A DNA stretch of 64,000 nt from APNM01 sp040361335 (GTDB lineage Bacteria; Pseudomonadota; Gammaproteobacteria; Nevskiales; Salinisphaeraceae). The notes under the pieces were generated by a model. It did no database searches. It was not told the DNA's origin and worked only from the letters and a program-made list of their open reading frames with translations. Positions 1 to 8,661 of the stretch are shown piece after piece (the first letter of the stretch is position 1; each line of letters opens with the position of its first letter). Made by a program: the position numbers and the translations under genes. The stretch spans positions 145,643 through 209,642 of the forward strand of contig NZ_APNM01000007.1 in NCBI RefSeq assembly GCF_040361335.1. The letters run 5' to 3'.

Positions 1-645
1 GTAGATCGGCGTGGACTGGCCGATGAACACGCCCATGGAGATGACCGCGCCGGCGCCCACGCGCACGCCCTCGACGATCTCGGAGCGGGCGCCGATGAAG
101 CAGCCGTCCTCGATGATGGTGGGCGCCGCCTGCAGGGGCTCCAATACGCCGCCGATGCCGGCGCCGCCGGACAGGTGCACGCCCGCGCCGATCTGGGCGC
201 AGGAGCCGACGGTGGCCCAGGTATCCACCATGGTGCCCTCGCCGACATAGGCGCCGATGTTGACGTAGCTGGGCATGAGCACGGCGTTGCGCGCGATGTG
301 CGCGCCCTTGCGGACCATGGCCGGCGGCACCACGCGCGCACCCTGCTCGCGGAAGGCGGCCTCGTCGAAGTCGGCGTACTTGGCCGGGACCTTGTCGAAG
401 AAGCGGGTCTCGCCGCCCTCGATCAGGTGGTTGTCGCGCAGCCGGAAGGACAGCAGTACCGCCTTCTTGAGCCACTCGTTGACCACCCAGTCGTCGCCGC
501 GGGGCTCGGCCACGCGGGCCTCGCCGCGATCGAGCAGCTCGATCGCCTCCAGGACCGCGTCCCGCACCGCCGGATCGGCGTCGTCGGGACGGATCGTGTC
601 GCGATTCTCGAAGGCGCTCTCGATGGTCTGCTGCAGGTCTGCCAT
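1..645 (-). CDS. dapD: Tetrahydrodipicolinate N-succinyltransferase, 3' end outside window
   Basis: DapD transfers succinyl from succinyl-CoA to tetrahydrodipicolinate in the succinylase branch of lysine/meso-diaminopimelate synthesis, in the cytoplasm. The minus strand reads an open frame from ATG at 645 (MADLQQTIESAFENRD) to the window edge, about 215 residues. It has the family's helical N-terminal part (DDWVVNEWLKKAVLLSFRL) and then left-handed beta-helix hexapeptide repeats ending in VRVGAGAVISMGVFIGQSTP, typical of DapD. The C-terminal part lies beyond base 1, so this is a window cut and not a broken gene. dapC lies upstream in the same orientation, so the two neighbours carry out successive steps of the pathway; a hairpin repeat fills the 232-base gap between them. 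Confidence 0.95.
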   Translation of the reverse strand, partial: MADLQQTIESAFENRDTIRPDDADPAVRDAVLEAIELLDRGEARVAEPRGDDWVVNEWLKKAVLLSFRLRDNHLIEGGETRFFDKVPAKYADFDEAAFREQGARVVPPAMVRKGAHIARNAVLMPSYVNIGAYVGEGTMVDTWATVGSCAQIGAGVHLSGGAGIGGVLEPLQAAPTIIEDGCFIGARSEIVEGVRVGAGAVISMGVFIGQSTPIY

Positions 646-693
646 GGGTCTCGGTCGTCTGGATGAAAGCGCGGATTCTAGCAGGGCTGGGCA

Positions 694-868
694 TTAACCA
701 CAGAGGCGCACGGGGGCGCTCAGAGGGATGGATGGTTGTCATCCCGGACAACATTCGACGAGCTCGATCGACTGCTGAATCCCGGATAGGCGCTGACACG
801 CATTCCGGTAAGACATCGCAATCTCTTTCTTTCTTCCTCTGTGCGCCTCCGTGCGCCTCTGTGGTTTG
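694..868. repeat. Intergenic hairpin repeat, family 1, copy 1
   Basis: Left arm at 694-727 starts TTAACCACAGAGGCGCAC and right arm at 836-868 ends TGCGCCTCTGTGGTTT. They are inverted copies separated by about 108 bases of unrelated sequence, so the transcript could fold into a long stem. It lies between dapC and dapD. The 10-base GAGGCGCACA-like period inside the arms is shared with the copies at 24226 and 37737. The short frames across it (NHRGAR-type peptides) are not genes. Confidence 0.85.
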
Positions 869-877
869 TTATTCCCG

Positions 878-2080
878 TTATCCAGCAAACGTTTCGCACA
901 CCCGGCGTATGCGCTGAGCGGCCTCCACGCAATCCTCGACCGAGGCCACCAGCGACAGGCGCAGGCGGTTCTCGCCGGGGTTGCCGTCGCCGGTGTCGCG
1001 CGCGAGATAGCGGCCGGGCACCACGCGCACGTTCTCGCGGGCCAGCAGCTCGCGGGCCGCGGTCTCGTCGTCCAGTCCGGGCGGCAGGGCCGGCCAGAGG
1101 TAGAAGGCACCGTCCGGCCGCGGCACGTCCATGACCGGGTCCAGGATCGGCAGGACCGCCGCGAACTTGGCCCGGTAGCGGTCGCGGTTCTCGCGCACGT
1201 GGTCCTCGTCGTGCCAGGCGGCGACGCTGGCGGCCTGCACCGGCGGGCCCAGGGTCGCGCCGTGGTAGGTGCGGTAGCGTAAAAAGCGCGCGAGCACGGC
1301 GGGGTCGCCGGCGACGAAGCCGGAACGCAGGCCGGGCAGGTTGGAGCGCTTGGACAGGCTGTGGAAAGCCACGCAGCGCGCGAAGTCGTGATTCCCGGCC
1401 TCGGCAGCGACCTGCAGCAGGCCCGGCGGCGGGTCGGTCTCGTCCGGGTAGATCTCGCTGTAGCACTCGTCGGCGGCGATCACGAAGTCGTGGCGCTCGG
1501 CCAGCGCCAGCGCGCGCTGCCAGTAGCCGCGGTCGAGCACGGCGCCGGTGGGGTTGCCGGGCGAGCACAGGTAGAGGAGCTGGCAGGCGTCCCATTCGGC
1601 GGCCGTGGGCGCGTCCAGGTCCGGCAGGAAGCCGGTGTCGGCCCGGCAGGGCAGGTACAGCGGCTCGGCGCCGGCGAGCAGGGCGGCGCCCTCGTAGATC
1701 TGGTAGCCCGGATTGGGCATGGCCACGCGCGCCCCGCCCCGGGGATCGACGACGGCCTGGGCGAACGCGAACAGTGCCTCGCGGGTGCCGGCCGCCGGCA
1801 GCACCTGCCGTTCCGGGTCGACGGCCGGCAGCCGGTAGCGTCGCGCCAGCCAGGCCGCGATCGCCGCCCGCAGTTCGATGCCGCCCTTCGTCGCGGGATA
1901 TTTTTCGAGCCCGTGCAACGCGCCGGTGAGCGCCTCCCGGACACAGGCCGGTGCCGGGTGCCGCGGCTCGCCGATCGCCAGCGAGATGGGCGCGTGCGCC
2001 GCGGCCGGCTCGACGTCCCGGAGCAGCGCCGCGAGGCGCTCGAAGGGGTATGGCTGGAGACGGTCGAGGCGGGGATTCAT
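878..2080 (-). CDS. dapC: Succinyldiaminopimelate transaminase
   Basis: A fold-type I, PLP-dependent aminotransferase of 400 residues. It converts N-succinyl-2-amino-6-ketopimelate to N-succinyl-LL-diaminopimelate with glutamate as donor. The N-terminus MNPRLDRLQPYPFERL is characteristic of the proteobacterial DapC family. SPGNPTGAV, the DECYSEIY segment and the SLSKRSNLPGLRSGF segment with the PLP-binding lysine are all present. The ATG at 2080 is chosen because it gives the canonical N-terminus; a GTG at 2104 that overlaps the glnD stop by four bases would add eight residues. It lies directly after glnD and upstream of dapD on the minus strand, so map-glnD-dapC-dapD is probably one transcription unit. 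Confidence 0.93.
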   Translation of the reverse strand: MNPRLDRLQPYPFERLAALLRDVEPAAAHAPISLAIGEPRHPAPACVREALTGALHGLEKYPATKGGIELRAAIAAWLARRYRLPAVDPERQVLPAAGTREALFAFAQAVVDPRGGARVAMPNPGYQIYEGAALLAGAEPLYLPCRADTGFLPDLDAPTAAEWDACQLLYLCSPGNPTGAVLDRGYWQRALALAERHDFVIAADECYSEIYPDETDPPPGLLQVAAEAGNHDFARCVAFHSLSKRSNLPGLRSGFVAGDPAVLARFLRYRTYHGATLGPPVQAASVAAWHDEDHVRENRDRYRAKFAAVLPILDPVMDVPRPDGAFYLWPALPPGLDDETAARELLARENVRVVPGRYLARDTGDGNPGENRLRLSLVASVEDCVEAAQRIRRVCETFAG

Positions 2081-2100
2081 TAGCGCTGCGCGCCGTGTCG

Positions 2101-4794
2101 TCACTGTTTCTGCATCCGGTCCAGCGCCCGCGTCAGCACCTGCCGTAGCTGGTGGAACAGCGCCGGGTCGTCGATGGGACGATGGTTGCGGTCGGTGACG
2201 TAGAAGATGTCCTCGGCACGCTCGCCGATGGTGGCGATCTTGGCGGTCTCCACCAGGATGCCGCGCTTGCGGAAGATGTCGCCGACGGTCGACAGCAGGC
2301 CGGGGCGGTCGGCGGTAATCAGCTCCATGACCGTGCGGTCGCGGTCGGGATCGTCGCGGAAGTAGATCTGGGTCGGCACCGTGAAGGCACGGCTGCGCCG
2401 CGACGCGCGCCGGGTGACCCGCACCCGCGAGACCTCGGGGTCGGCGATGGCGCGGGCCAGGGCGGTCTCGATCTCCTGGGCGCGATGGGCCTCGGTGATG
2501 GCGCTGCCGTCGCTCTCCGTGACCACGTAGCTGTCCACGGTGTAGCCGTCGCGGGTGGTGTTGATGCGCGCGTCCAGGATCGACAGGCCGAGTTGGGCCA
2601 GGATGCCGGTGGTGAGGCCGAACAGGTAGTCGCGGTCGCGGGTGTAGACGAATACCGTGGTGCCGCGCTGGCCGCTGGTGTCCACCAGCACCAGCGGCGC
2701 CTCCCGGTCGGCGGTGTCGTGGGCCGCGATGCCGGCGGTCTGCCAGGCGATCTCGCCCGGCGTGTGGCGCAGGAAATACTCGTCGTCCATGCGCTCCCAG
2801 ATGGCCTTGAACACCGGCGTGCGCACCTTGTTCCGGGTGAGGATGGCGGCCGCGGCGCTACGGGTCTCGGCCACCAGTTCCTCCTCGCGTAGCGGGTTCT
2901 CCAGACCCCGTGCGAGGGCGCGGGCGGTGCCTCGGTAAAGCTCCACCAGCAGGCTTTCCTTCCAGGAGTTCCAGAGCTCGGGATTGGTGGCGCGGATGTC
3001 GCAGATGGTGAAGATGAACAGCCGGTCCAGGCGTTCGCGGCTGGCCACCGCCTGCGCGAATTCGTGCACCACCGCCGGGTCGTTGATGTCCTTGCGCTGG
3101 GCGGTCATCGACATCAGCAGGTGTTGCCGTACCAGCCAGCACACCAGGTCGGTGTCCTCGCTGGACAGGCCGTGGTGGCGGCAGAAGGTCTCGGCGTCCA
3201 CCGCGCCCAGTTCCGAATGGTCGCCGCCGCGGCCCTTGGCGATGTCGTGGAACAGGCCGGCGACGTACAGCAGGTGCGGCTTGTCCAGCCGCTGCATGAT
3301 CTCGCTGGCGAAGGGCAGTTCGTGATCGAAGCGCGGCAGCCGCAGCCGGCGCAGGTTCCGGATCACGAACAGGGTGTGCTCGTCCACCGTGAGCGTGTGG
3401 AACAGGTCGTACTGCATGCGGCCGATGATGCGGCCGAAGTTGGGTAGGTAGCGGCCGAGGATGCCGTAGCGGTTCATCCGGCGCAGGGCCCGGGTCACGC
3501 CGCCGCGCTGGCGCAGGATCTCGGTGAACAGCCGGCGGTTGCGGACGTCGTTGCGGAAGTCGTCGTCGATCAGACGGCGGTCGCGCCGCATCAGGCGCAG
3601 GGTCTCGGCACGGATGCCGGTCAGCCGCGGCCGGGTCTGCATGAGATAGAAAATCTCCAGCAGCGCCGCGGGATGGCGGCGGAACACCTCGGCGTCGCGC
3701 ACCTCGATGAAGCCGTGCCGGGACTGGAAGCGCGGGTTGATCGGCACCGGCGCGGCATCGTCGCCGGCGTGCAGGATGGCCTCCGAGAACAGTTGCAGCA
3801 GGATATCGTTTAGCGCGGATAACGCCTTGATATTCCTGTAGTAACGCTGCATGAACTGTTCCACGGCGAGGTTGTGCCGGGCGTCGCGGTAGCCGAAGCG
3901 CTCCGCGACCTGCACCTGGTGGTCGAACAGCAGCCGGTCCTCGCTGCGATCGGCAAGGGTGTGCAGGGCGAAGCGCACGCGCCAGAGGAAGGCCTGGCCG
4001 CGGCGCAGCTCGCCGTACTCGCGCTCGCTGAGGAAGCCGTGTTCCACCAGTCCGTAGAGCGTGTCGGCGCCGAAATGGCGCTTGGCGACCCAGGCGATGG
4101 TCTGGATGTCGCGCAGGCCGCCCGGGGATTCTTTGACGTTGGGTTCCAGCTTGTAGGCGGTCTCGTCGAAGCGCGCGTGGCGCTCGCGTTGCTCGTCCAG
4201 CTTCGCCTGGAAGAACTCGGCCACCGGCCAGATACGGTCGGGCCCGATGCGTGCCTGCATGTCGGCGAACAAGCGCTCGCTGCCGTCGAGCAGGCGGGCC
4301 TCCATCAGGTTGGTGATGATGGTGATGTCGTCGGCGGCGACCTCGGCGCATTCCGCCGGCGAGCGCACGCTGTGCCCGATCTCCAGGCCCAGGTCCCAGG
4401 CGAAGGTGACGAAGCCCTCGAATGCCTCCCGGAGTTCCTCCAGGCAGCCGTCGGGGTAGAGGATCAGCAGATCGATGTCGGAGTGCGGCAGCAGGGCGCC
4501 GCGGCCGTAGCCGCCCACCGCGGCCAGCGCGGCCTCGTCGGCCAATTCGCCGACGTAGTGCCGCCAGCCGCGTCTCAGGACCGCGTCCACGAGTCGCGCC
4601 CGGCAGACGACCAGTTCCTCCGCGGAGGCGCCGGCGGCGAAGCCGTCGGCGAGCAGCGAGCGAGCCTGCTTGAGGGCGTCGCGCAGGGGGGCGATCTCGG
4701 CGCCTTCGACGGTCTCGAGCCCGGACAATACCCGCCGCTCGAGATCGCGCGAGAAGATGTCGGCGGTCACCTCGTCCGCGGTGTCGGTGCTCAT
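2101..4794 (-). CDS. glnD: [Protein-PII] uridylyltransferase / uridylyl-removing enzyme
   Basis: GlnD senses glutamine and uridylylates or deuridylylates PII proteins, and so controls glutamine synthetase and nitrogen transcription. It has 897 residues, the usual length. In order it shows the nucleotidyltransferase motif GGYGRGALLPHSDIDLLI in the first quarter, a GlnD linker region, an HD hydrolase domain (GLFHDIAKGRGGDHSELG) near the middle, and two C-terminal ACT domains (one containing LVDTSGQRGTTVFVYTRD, the last containing MELITADRPGLLSTVGDIF). The start is ATG 4794, which overlaps the map stop as ATGA and indicates translational coupling; longer upstream frames lie inside map. No key motif is missing. 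Confidence 0.97.
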   Translation of the reverse strand: MSTDTADEVTADIFSRDLERRVLSGLETVEGAEIAPLRDALKQARSLLADGFAAGASAEELVVCRARLVDAVLRRGWRHYVGELADEAALAAVGGYGRGALLPHSDIDLLILYPDGCLEELREAFEGFVTFAWDLGLEIGHSVRSPAECAEVAADDITIITNLMEARLLDGSERLFADMQARIGPDRIWPVAEFFQAKLDEQRERHARFDETAYKLEPNVKESPGGLRDIQTIAWVAKRHFGADTLYGLVEHGFLSEREYGELRRGQAFLWRVRFALHTLADRSEDRLLFDHQVQVAERFGYRDARHNLAVEQFMQRYYRNIKALSALNDILLQLFSEAILHAGDDAAPVPINPRFQSRHGFIEVRDAEVFRRHPAALLEIFYLMQTRPRLTGIRAETLRLMRRDRRLIDDDFRNDVRNRRLFTEILRQRGGVTRALRRMNRYGILGRYLPNFGRIIGRMQYDLFHTLTVDEHTLFVIRNLRRLRLPRFDHELPFASEIMQRLDKPHLLYVAGLFHDIAKGRGGDHSELGAVDAETFCRHHGLSSEDTDLVCWLVRQHLLMSMTAQRKDINDPAVVHEFAQAVASRERLDRLFIFTICDIRATNPELWNSWKESLLVELYRGTARALARGLENPLREEELVAETRSAAAAILTRNKVRTPVFKAIWERMDDEYFLRHTPGEIAWQTAGIAAHDTADREAPLVLVDTSGQRGTTVFVYTRDRDYLFGLTTGILAQLGLSILDARINTTRDGYTVDSYVVTESDGSAITEAHRAQEIETALARAIADPEVSRVRVTRRASRRSRAFTVPTQIYFRDDPDRDRTVMELITADRPGLLSTVGDIFRKRGILVETAKIATIGERAEDIFYVTDRNHRPIDDPALFHQLRQVLTRALDRMQKQ

Positions 4795-5555
4795 CCGTCG
4801 TTCGCGCCGGGGGTCAGGATTTCGACGCCGTCCCGGGTGACCAGGAGGGTGTGCTCCCATTGCGCCGACAGCGAGTGGTCCTTGGTGACCACGGTCCAGC
4901 CGTCCGGCAGGACCTTAACGTGGCGCTTGCCGGCGTTGACCATGGGCTCGATGGTGAAGGTCATGCCCGGTTCCAGCACCAGGCCGCTGCCGCGCTTGCC
5001 GTAATGCAGCACCTGCGGGTCCTCGTGGAACTGGCGGCCGATGCCGTGGCCGCAGTACTCACGCACCACCGAGCAGTGCTGGGACTCGACGTATTCCTGG
5101 ATGACGGCCCCGATGTCGCCGAGGCGGGCGCCGGGGCGGACGTGCTCGATGCCCAGGTGGAGCGCCTCGCGGGCCACCTCGGAGACGCGCTGTGCGCGCA
5201 CGCCGGGCTTGCCGACGGCGAACATGCGGCTGGTGTCGCCGTGGTAGCCGTCCAGGATCACGGTGATGTCGATGTTGAGAAGGTCGCCCTTCTTGAGCTT
5301 CTTGTCCCCGGGGATGCCGTGACAGACGACATGGTTCACCGACGTGCAGATCGACTTGGGAAAGCCGTGATAGTTGAGCGGGGCGGGGATCGCGCCCAGT
5401 TCGTTGACGATGTAGTCGTGGCAGATCTCGTCCAGCTCGCCGGTGGTGACGCCGGGGGCGACGTGCGGTCCGATCATGTCCAGGACGCTGGCGGCGGCGC
5501 GTCCGGCCCGCCGCATCTTGTCCTGTTCCTCGACGCTCTTGATGGTGACGCTCAT
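4791..5555 (-). CDS. map: Methionine aminopeptidase type I
   Basis: Removes the initiator methionine from nascent proteins as a dimetal hydrolase. The 254-residue protein has the pita-bread fold ligands: the first Asp in NIDITVILDGYHGDTSRMF, the second in the same segment, His in GHGIGRQFHEDP, Glu in IEPMVNAG, and Glu in SAQWEHTLLVT. The HGIP and NYHGFPKSIC segments match type I enzymes without an N-terminal extension. It is the first gene of the leftward unit and is divergent from rpsB, the arrangement seen in many gammaproteobacteria. The start at 5555 gives the typical MSVTIKSVEEQDKMRRAGR N-terminus. Confidence 0.97.
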   Translation of the reverse strand: MSVTIKSVEEQDKMRRAGRAAASVLDMIGPHVAPGVTTGELDEICHDYIVNELGAIPAPLNYHGFPKSICTSVNHVVCHGIPGDKKLKKGDLLNIDITVILDGYHGDTSRMFAVGKPGVRAQRVSEVAREALHLGIEHVRPGARLGDIGAVIQEYVESQHCSVVREYCGHGIGRQFHEDPQVLHYGKRGSGLVLEPGMTFTIEPMVNAGKRHVKVLPDGWTVVTKDHSLSAQWEHTLLVTRDGVEILTPGANDG

Positions 5556-5685
5556 TGGATCCAGTCCGGAAATGGGCGCCGGAAGGCACCCGCAAAAGCT
5601 CCCTAGTATTTCATTCCTGCCCCGCTTTGTCGCGCGAACCGGCCCGTGTCCCGGCGCGGCCGGGGCCGATCGGCGACACGGGCGG

Positions 5686-5870
5686 TGGTTATAACGGGTG
5701 CGTTATGGTATAAACCGCCCGCATTCGCGGCAACGCGGATGCACATATATATCTTTTACTAACCCACACACGCGCCGGCACATGCGGCCGGGTGTCCGGT
5801 GGAAGGAAGCTGTCTTCCCGAGGCCGGATTGCCGTATGGGGCGCGTGGAGGCCCAACCCGGAGTCGGAAA
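5686..5870 (+). promoter_or_regulatory. Candidate promoter and leader of rpsB-tsf
   Basis: The 315-base gap between divergent map and rpsB holds no gene. A TATAAA at 5709-5714 has a weak -35-like TGGTTA at 5686-5691 with 17-base spacing, and an AT-rich CACATATATATC segment follows. About 150 bases of leader remain before the ATG at 5871. In gammaproteobacteria the rpsB leader is known to bind S2 for autogenous control. The position fits, but the conserved fold was not verified here. Confidence 0.35.
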
Positions 5871-6812
5871 ATGAGCCAAGTGAGCATGCGTCAACTGCTC
5901 GAGGCGGGGGTCCATTTCGGCCACCGCACTCGGTACTGGAATCCGAAGATGTCGCCCTACATCTTCGGTCATCGCAACAAGATCCACATCATCAACCTCG
6001 AGGAGACCCTGCCGCTCCTCAAGGAAGCCCAGAACTACGTGAGCCGTCTCGCCGCCAACGGCGGCCGGATCATGTTCGTGGGCACCAAGCGCGCGGCCCG
6101 CGACGCCATCGGCACCCAGGCCCGGCGTTGCGGCATGCCCTACGTCAACCACCGTTGGCTCGGCGGCATGCTGACCAACTTCAAGACCGTCAAGAACTCG
6201 ATCCAGCGTCTGCACGACCTGGAGCAGATGATCGAGGACGGCTCCATCCGCAAGCTCTCCAAGAAGGAGGGCCTGGAGCTCACCCGCGAGCGTGACAAGC
6301 TCGAGCGCGGTATCGGCGGCATCAAGGACATGACCAGCCTGCCCGACGCCCTGTTCGTGATCGACGTCGGCTTCGAGAAGATCGCCGTGGACGAGGCCCG
6401 CAAGCTGGGCATCCCGGTGGTCGCGGTGGTGGATACCAACTGCTCGCCGGACGGTGTCGACGTGGTGATCCCGGGCAACGACGACGCGATCCGCGCGATC
6501 CGCATCTACACCGAGGTGGTCGCGGACGCGGTGCTCGACGGGCGGGCGTCCTCGGTGCGTGGCGCCAAGGAGCAGGCCGGCGGCGGCGACTATGTCGAAG
6601 AGGCGCCGGCACCGGCGGCCGAGCCCACGGCCGAGACGGAAGCCGCCCAGGCGGAGACCACGCAGAACACCGTGATCCAGGAATCCGAGACCGAGGCCGA
6701 GCCGACCGCCACCGCCTCGCTGGGCGACGTCGCCGCGTCGGATGCCGGCGAGGAGGGCGGTTCCGAGGAAGCCGAGAAGAAGGACGCCGACGAGTCCGCC
6801 GAGCAGAAGTGA
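5871..6812 (+). CDS. rpsB: 30S ribosomal protein S2 with long acidic C-terminal tail
   Basis: Structural protein of the small subunit, bound near the head/platform cleft and needed for S1 assembly. The start ATG at 5871 gives MSQVSMRQLLEAGVHFGH, the family N-terminus; upstream in-frame codons are leader. The core runs to about residue 235 with FVGTKRAARDAI, HRWLGGMLTNFKT and VVAVVDTNCSPD motifs. After it comes a tail of roughly 78 residues dominated by Glu, Ala, Thr and Asp, absent from the 241-residue E. coli protein, so this S2 has 313 residues. The tail is likely disordered. tsf follows 97 bases downstream, as usual. Confidence 0.97.
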   Translation: MSQVSMRQLLEAGVHFGHRTRYWNPKMSPYIFGHRNKIHIINLEETLPLLKEAQNYVSRLAANGGRIMFVGTKRAARDAIGTQARRCGMPYVNHRWLGGMLTNFKTVKNSIQRLHDLEQMIEDGSIRKLSKKEGLELTRERDKLERGIGGIKDMTSLPDALFVIDVGFEKIAVDEARKLGIPVVAVVDTNCSPDGVDVVIPGNDDAIRAIRIYTEVVADAVLDGRASSVRGAKEQAGGGDYVEEAPAPAAEPTAETEAAQAETTQNTVIQESETEAEPTATASLGDVAASDAGEEGGSEEAEKKDADESAEQK

Positions 6813-6909
6813 TCGGCGGCGCCGTTACCGGCGATGGTTAACCGTGATGCCGGCGGTCCGAGGGGGCGGCCGGTATCAGTGGCACTGAATGATTTAGAGA
6901 GGAATACGC

Positions 6910-7791
6910 ATGGCGATTAGCGCAGCACAGGTGAAAGAGCTGCGGGAGCGCACCGGCGCCGGCATGATGGAGTGCAAGAAGGCGCTGGAGGCGGCCGGGG
7001 GCGACCTGGAGGCCGCCGCCGAGACGATGCGTCGCGAGGGCCTGGCCAAGGCCGACAAGAAGGCCGGCCGGATCGCGGCCGAGGGCCGCGTCGCGGTGGC
7101 CGTCGGCGACGACGGCCGCGAGGCGGTGCTGGTCGAGGTGAACTGCGAGACCGATTTCGTGGGCAAGAACGACGAGTTCGTCGCCTTCGCCGACGCCGTG
7201 GCCGCCACCGCCCTGCAGTCCGGCACCGATGATGTCGAGGCGTTGGCCGAGGCCGGGATGGACGGCGAGACCGTCGAGGACCGGCGCCGCGCCCTGATCG
7301 CCTCCCTGGGCGAGAAGGTGACGGTGCGCCGCCTGCACCGGCTCCGCAGCGAGGGCGGCGTGATCGCGACCTACCTGCACGGCAGCCGTATCGGCAGCGC
7401 CGTGGCGCTGTCCGGCGGCGACGAGACCTTGGCACGCGACCTGGCGATGCACGTGGCCGCCAGCGCGCCCCGGTTCCGCGACGCCGACGACGTGCCCGCC
7501 GACGTCCGCGAGAGCGAGCGCGAGGTGCTGGTGGCGCAGGCCAAGGAGAGCGGCAAGCCCGACGACATCGTGCAGAAGATGGTCGAGGGGCGCTTGCGCA
7601 AGTTTCTCGGCGAGATCACGCTGCTGGGCCAGCCCTTCGTCAAGGATCCCGATCAGACCGTGGCCAAGCTCCTGCAGGCCGCCGGTGCCGAGGTGACCGA
7701 CTTCGCCCGTTTCGAGGTCGGCGAGGGCATCGAGAAGAAGCAGGAAGACTTCGCCGCCGAGGTGAAGGCCCAGGCCGAGGGCTCGGCCTAG
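6910..7791 (+). CDS. tsf: Translation elongation factor Ts
   Basis: EF-Ts is the guanine-nucleotide exchange factor for EF-Tu. The 293-residue protein opens with MAISAAQVKELRERTGAGMMECKKAL (UBA-like domain). It contains the EF-Tu contact signature NCETDFVGKNDEF at about residues 78-90, followed by the two core subdomains. A GAGAGG ribosome binding site lies just before the ATG at 6910. It follows rpsB on the same strand and is presumably cotranscribed; two GC-rich hairpins come after its stop, before pyrH. Confidence 0.97.
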   Translation: MAISAAQVKELRERTGAGMMECKKALEAAGGDLEAAAETMRREGLAKADKKAGRIAAEGRVAVAVGDDGREAVLVEVNCETDFVGKNDEFVAFADAVAATALQSGTDDVEALAEAGMDGETVEDRRRALIASLGEKVTVRRLHRLRSEGGVIATYLHGSRIGSAVALSGGDETLARDLAMHVAASAPRFRDADDVPADVRESEREVLVAQAKESGKPDDIVQKMVEGRLRKFLGEITLLGQPFVKDPDQTVAKLLQAAGAEVTDFARFEVGEGIEKKQEDFAAEVKAQAEGSA

Positions 7792-7802
7792 GCCGGTCTG
7801 TC

Positions 7803-7882
7803 GCCGCGGCGCCCGCGCCGCGGCCGGGGCCGGCCCGCGGGGACCGGTCGAACGCGCGCCGGACGGCATGCCGCCGTCCGGC
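7803..7882 (+). terminator. Two strong hairpins between tsf and pyrH, without a T tract
   Basis: GCCGCGGCG at 7803-7811 pairs with CGCCGCGGC at 7816-7824 (9-base stem, 4-base loop). GCCGGACGGC at 7858-7867 pairs with GCCGTCCGGC at 7873-7882 (10-base stem, 5-base loop). Both are perfect. No T run follows either, so they are not classical intrinsic terminators. They may attenuate rpsB-tsf readthrough into pyrH or act as RNA processing or stability elements. Confidence 0.45.
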
Positions 7883-7912
7883 GGCTGTCCTGTCGGAGTT
7901 GGAGAGACGCGC

Positions 7913-8647
7913 ATGGGTGACGAGAAACCGGTCCATCGTCGGATTCTGCTCAAGCTCAGCGGCGAGGCTCTGATGGGCGAGGCCGATTACGGCATCGAGC
8001 CGCGCGTGATCAAGCGCCTGGCCTCCGAGATCGCCGATCTGATCGCCGCCGGCGTGGAGGTCGCGGTGGTCGTCGGCGGCGGCAACATCTTCCGCGGCGC
8101 AGGTCTCGCCGATGCCGGCATGGACCGGGTCACCGGCGACCAGATGGGCATGCTCGCCACCGTGATGAACGCCCTGGCGCTGCAGGATGCGGTGGAGCAC
8201 GCCGGCCTGACGGCCCGGGTCATGTCCGCGATCCGCGTCAACCAGGTATGCGAGGATTACATCCGCCGGCGGGCCATCCGGCACCTGGAAAAGGGTCGCG
8301 TGGTGATCTTCGCGGCCGGCACCGGCAATCCCTTCTTCACCACCGATTCCGCGGCCAGCCTGCGGGCCATCGAGATCGGCGCGGACCTGCTGCTCAAGGC
8401 GACCAAGGTGGACGGCATCTACAGCGCGGACCCCTTCCGCGATCCGGGTGCGGAGCGCTACCCGCACCTGACCTACGACGAGGTCATCGACCGGCGGCTG
8501 GCGGTGATGGACACCACGGCGATCGTGCTTTGCCGCGACAACAACCTGCCGCTACGGGTGTTCGACATCGGCCGCCCCGGCGACCTGCACCGCATCGTCT
8601 GCGACGATGACGACGTTGGTACCCTGGTGGACAACCGCGAACGGTAG
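7913..8647 (+). CDS. pyrH: UMP kinase
   Basis: Bacterial hexameric UMP kinase of the amino-acid-kinase fold. It phosphorylates UMP to UDP with ATP, with GTP activation and UTP inhibition known in the family. The start ATG at 7913 follows a GGAGAG site and gives MGDEKPVHRRILLKLSGEAL, the conserved N-terminus, and a 244-residue protein. VVVGGGNIFRGAG, GTGNPFFTTDSAASLRA and the AVMDTTAIVLCRDNNLP segment are the expected substrate-binding motifs. frr follows 14 bases after the stop, consistent with a pyrH-frr unit. Confidence 0.97.
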   Translation: MGDEKPVHRRILLKLSGEALMGEADYGIEPRVIKRLASEIADLIAAGVEVAVVVGGGNIFRGAGLADAGMDRVTGDQMGMLATVMNALALQDAVEHAGLTARVMSAIRVNQVCEDYIRRRAIRHLEKGRVVIFAAGTGNPFFTTDSAASLRAIEIGADLLLKATKVDGIYSADPFRDPGAERYPHLTYDEVIDRRLAVMDTTAIVLCRDNNLPLRVFDIGRPGDLHRIVCDDDDVGTLVDNRER

Positions 8648-8661
8648 TAAGGAAGCCACAC

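Noticed and set aside
663..917. 84-codon frame with an NHRGARGR peptide near dapC
   Set aside because: It reads through the family-1 repeat; similar peptides arise from every copy.
5703..6215. 170-residue minus-strand frame covering the rpsB leader and 5' part
   Set aside because: Antisense to the conserved rpsB gene and without motifs.
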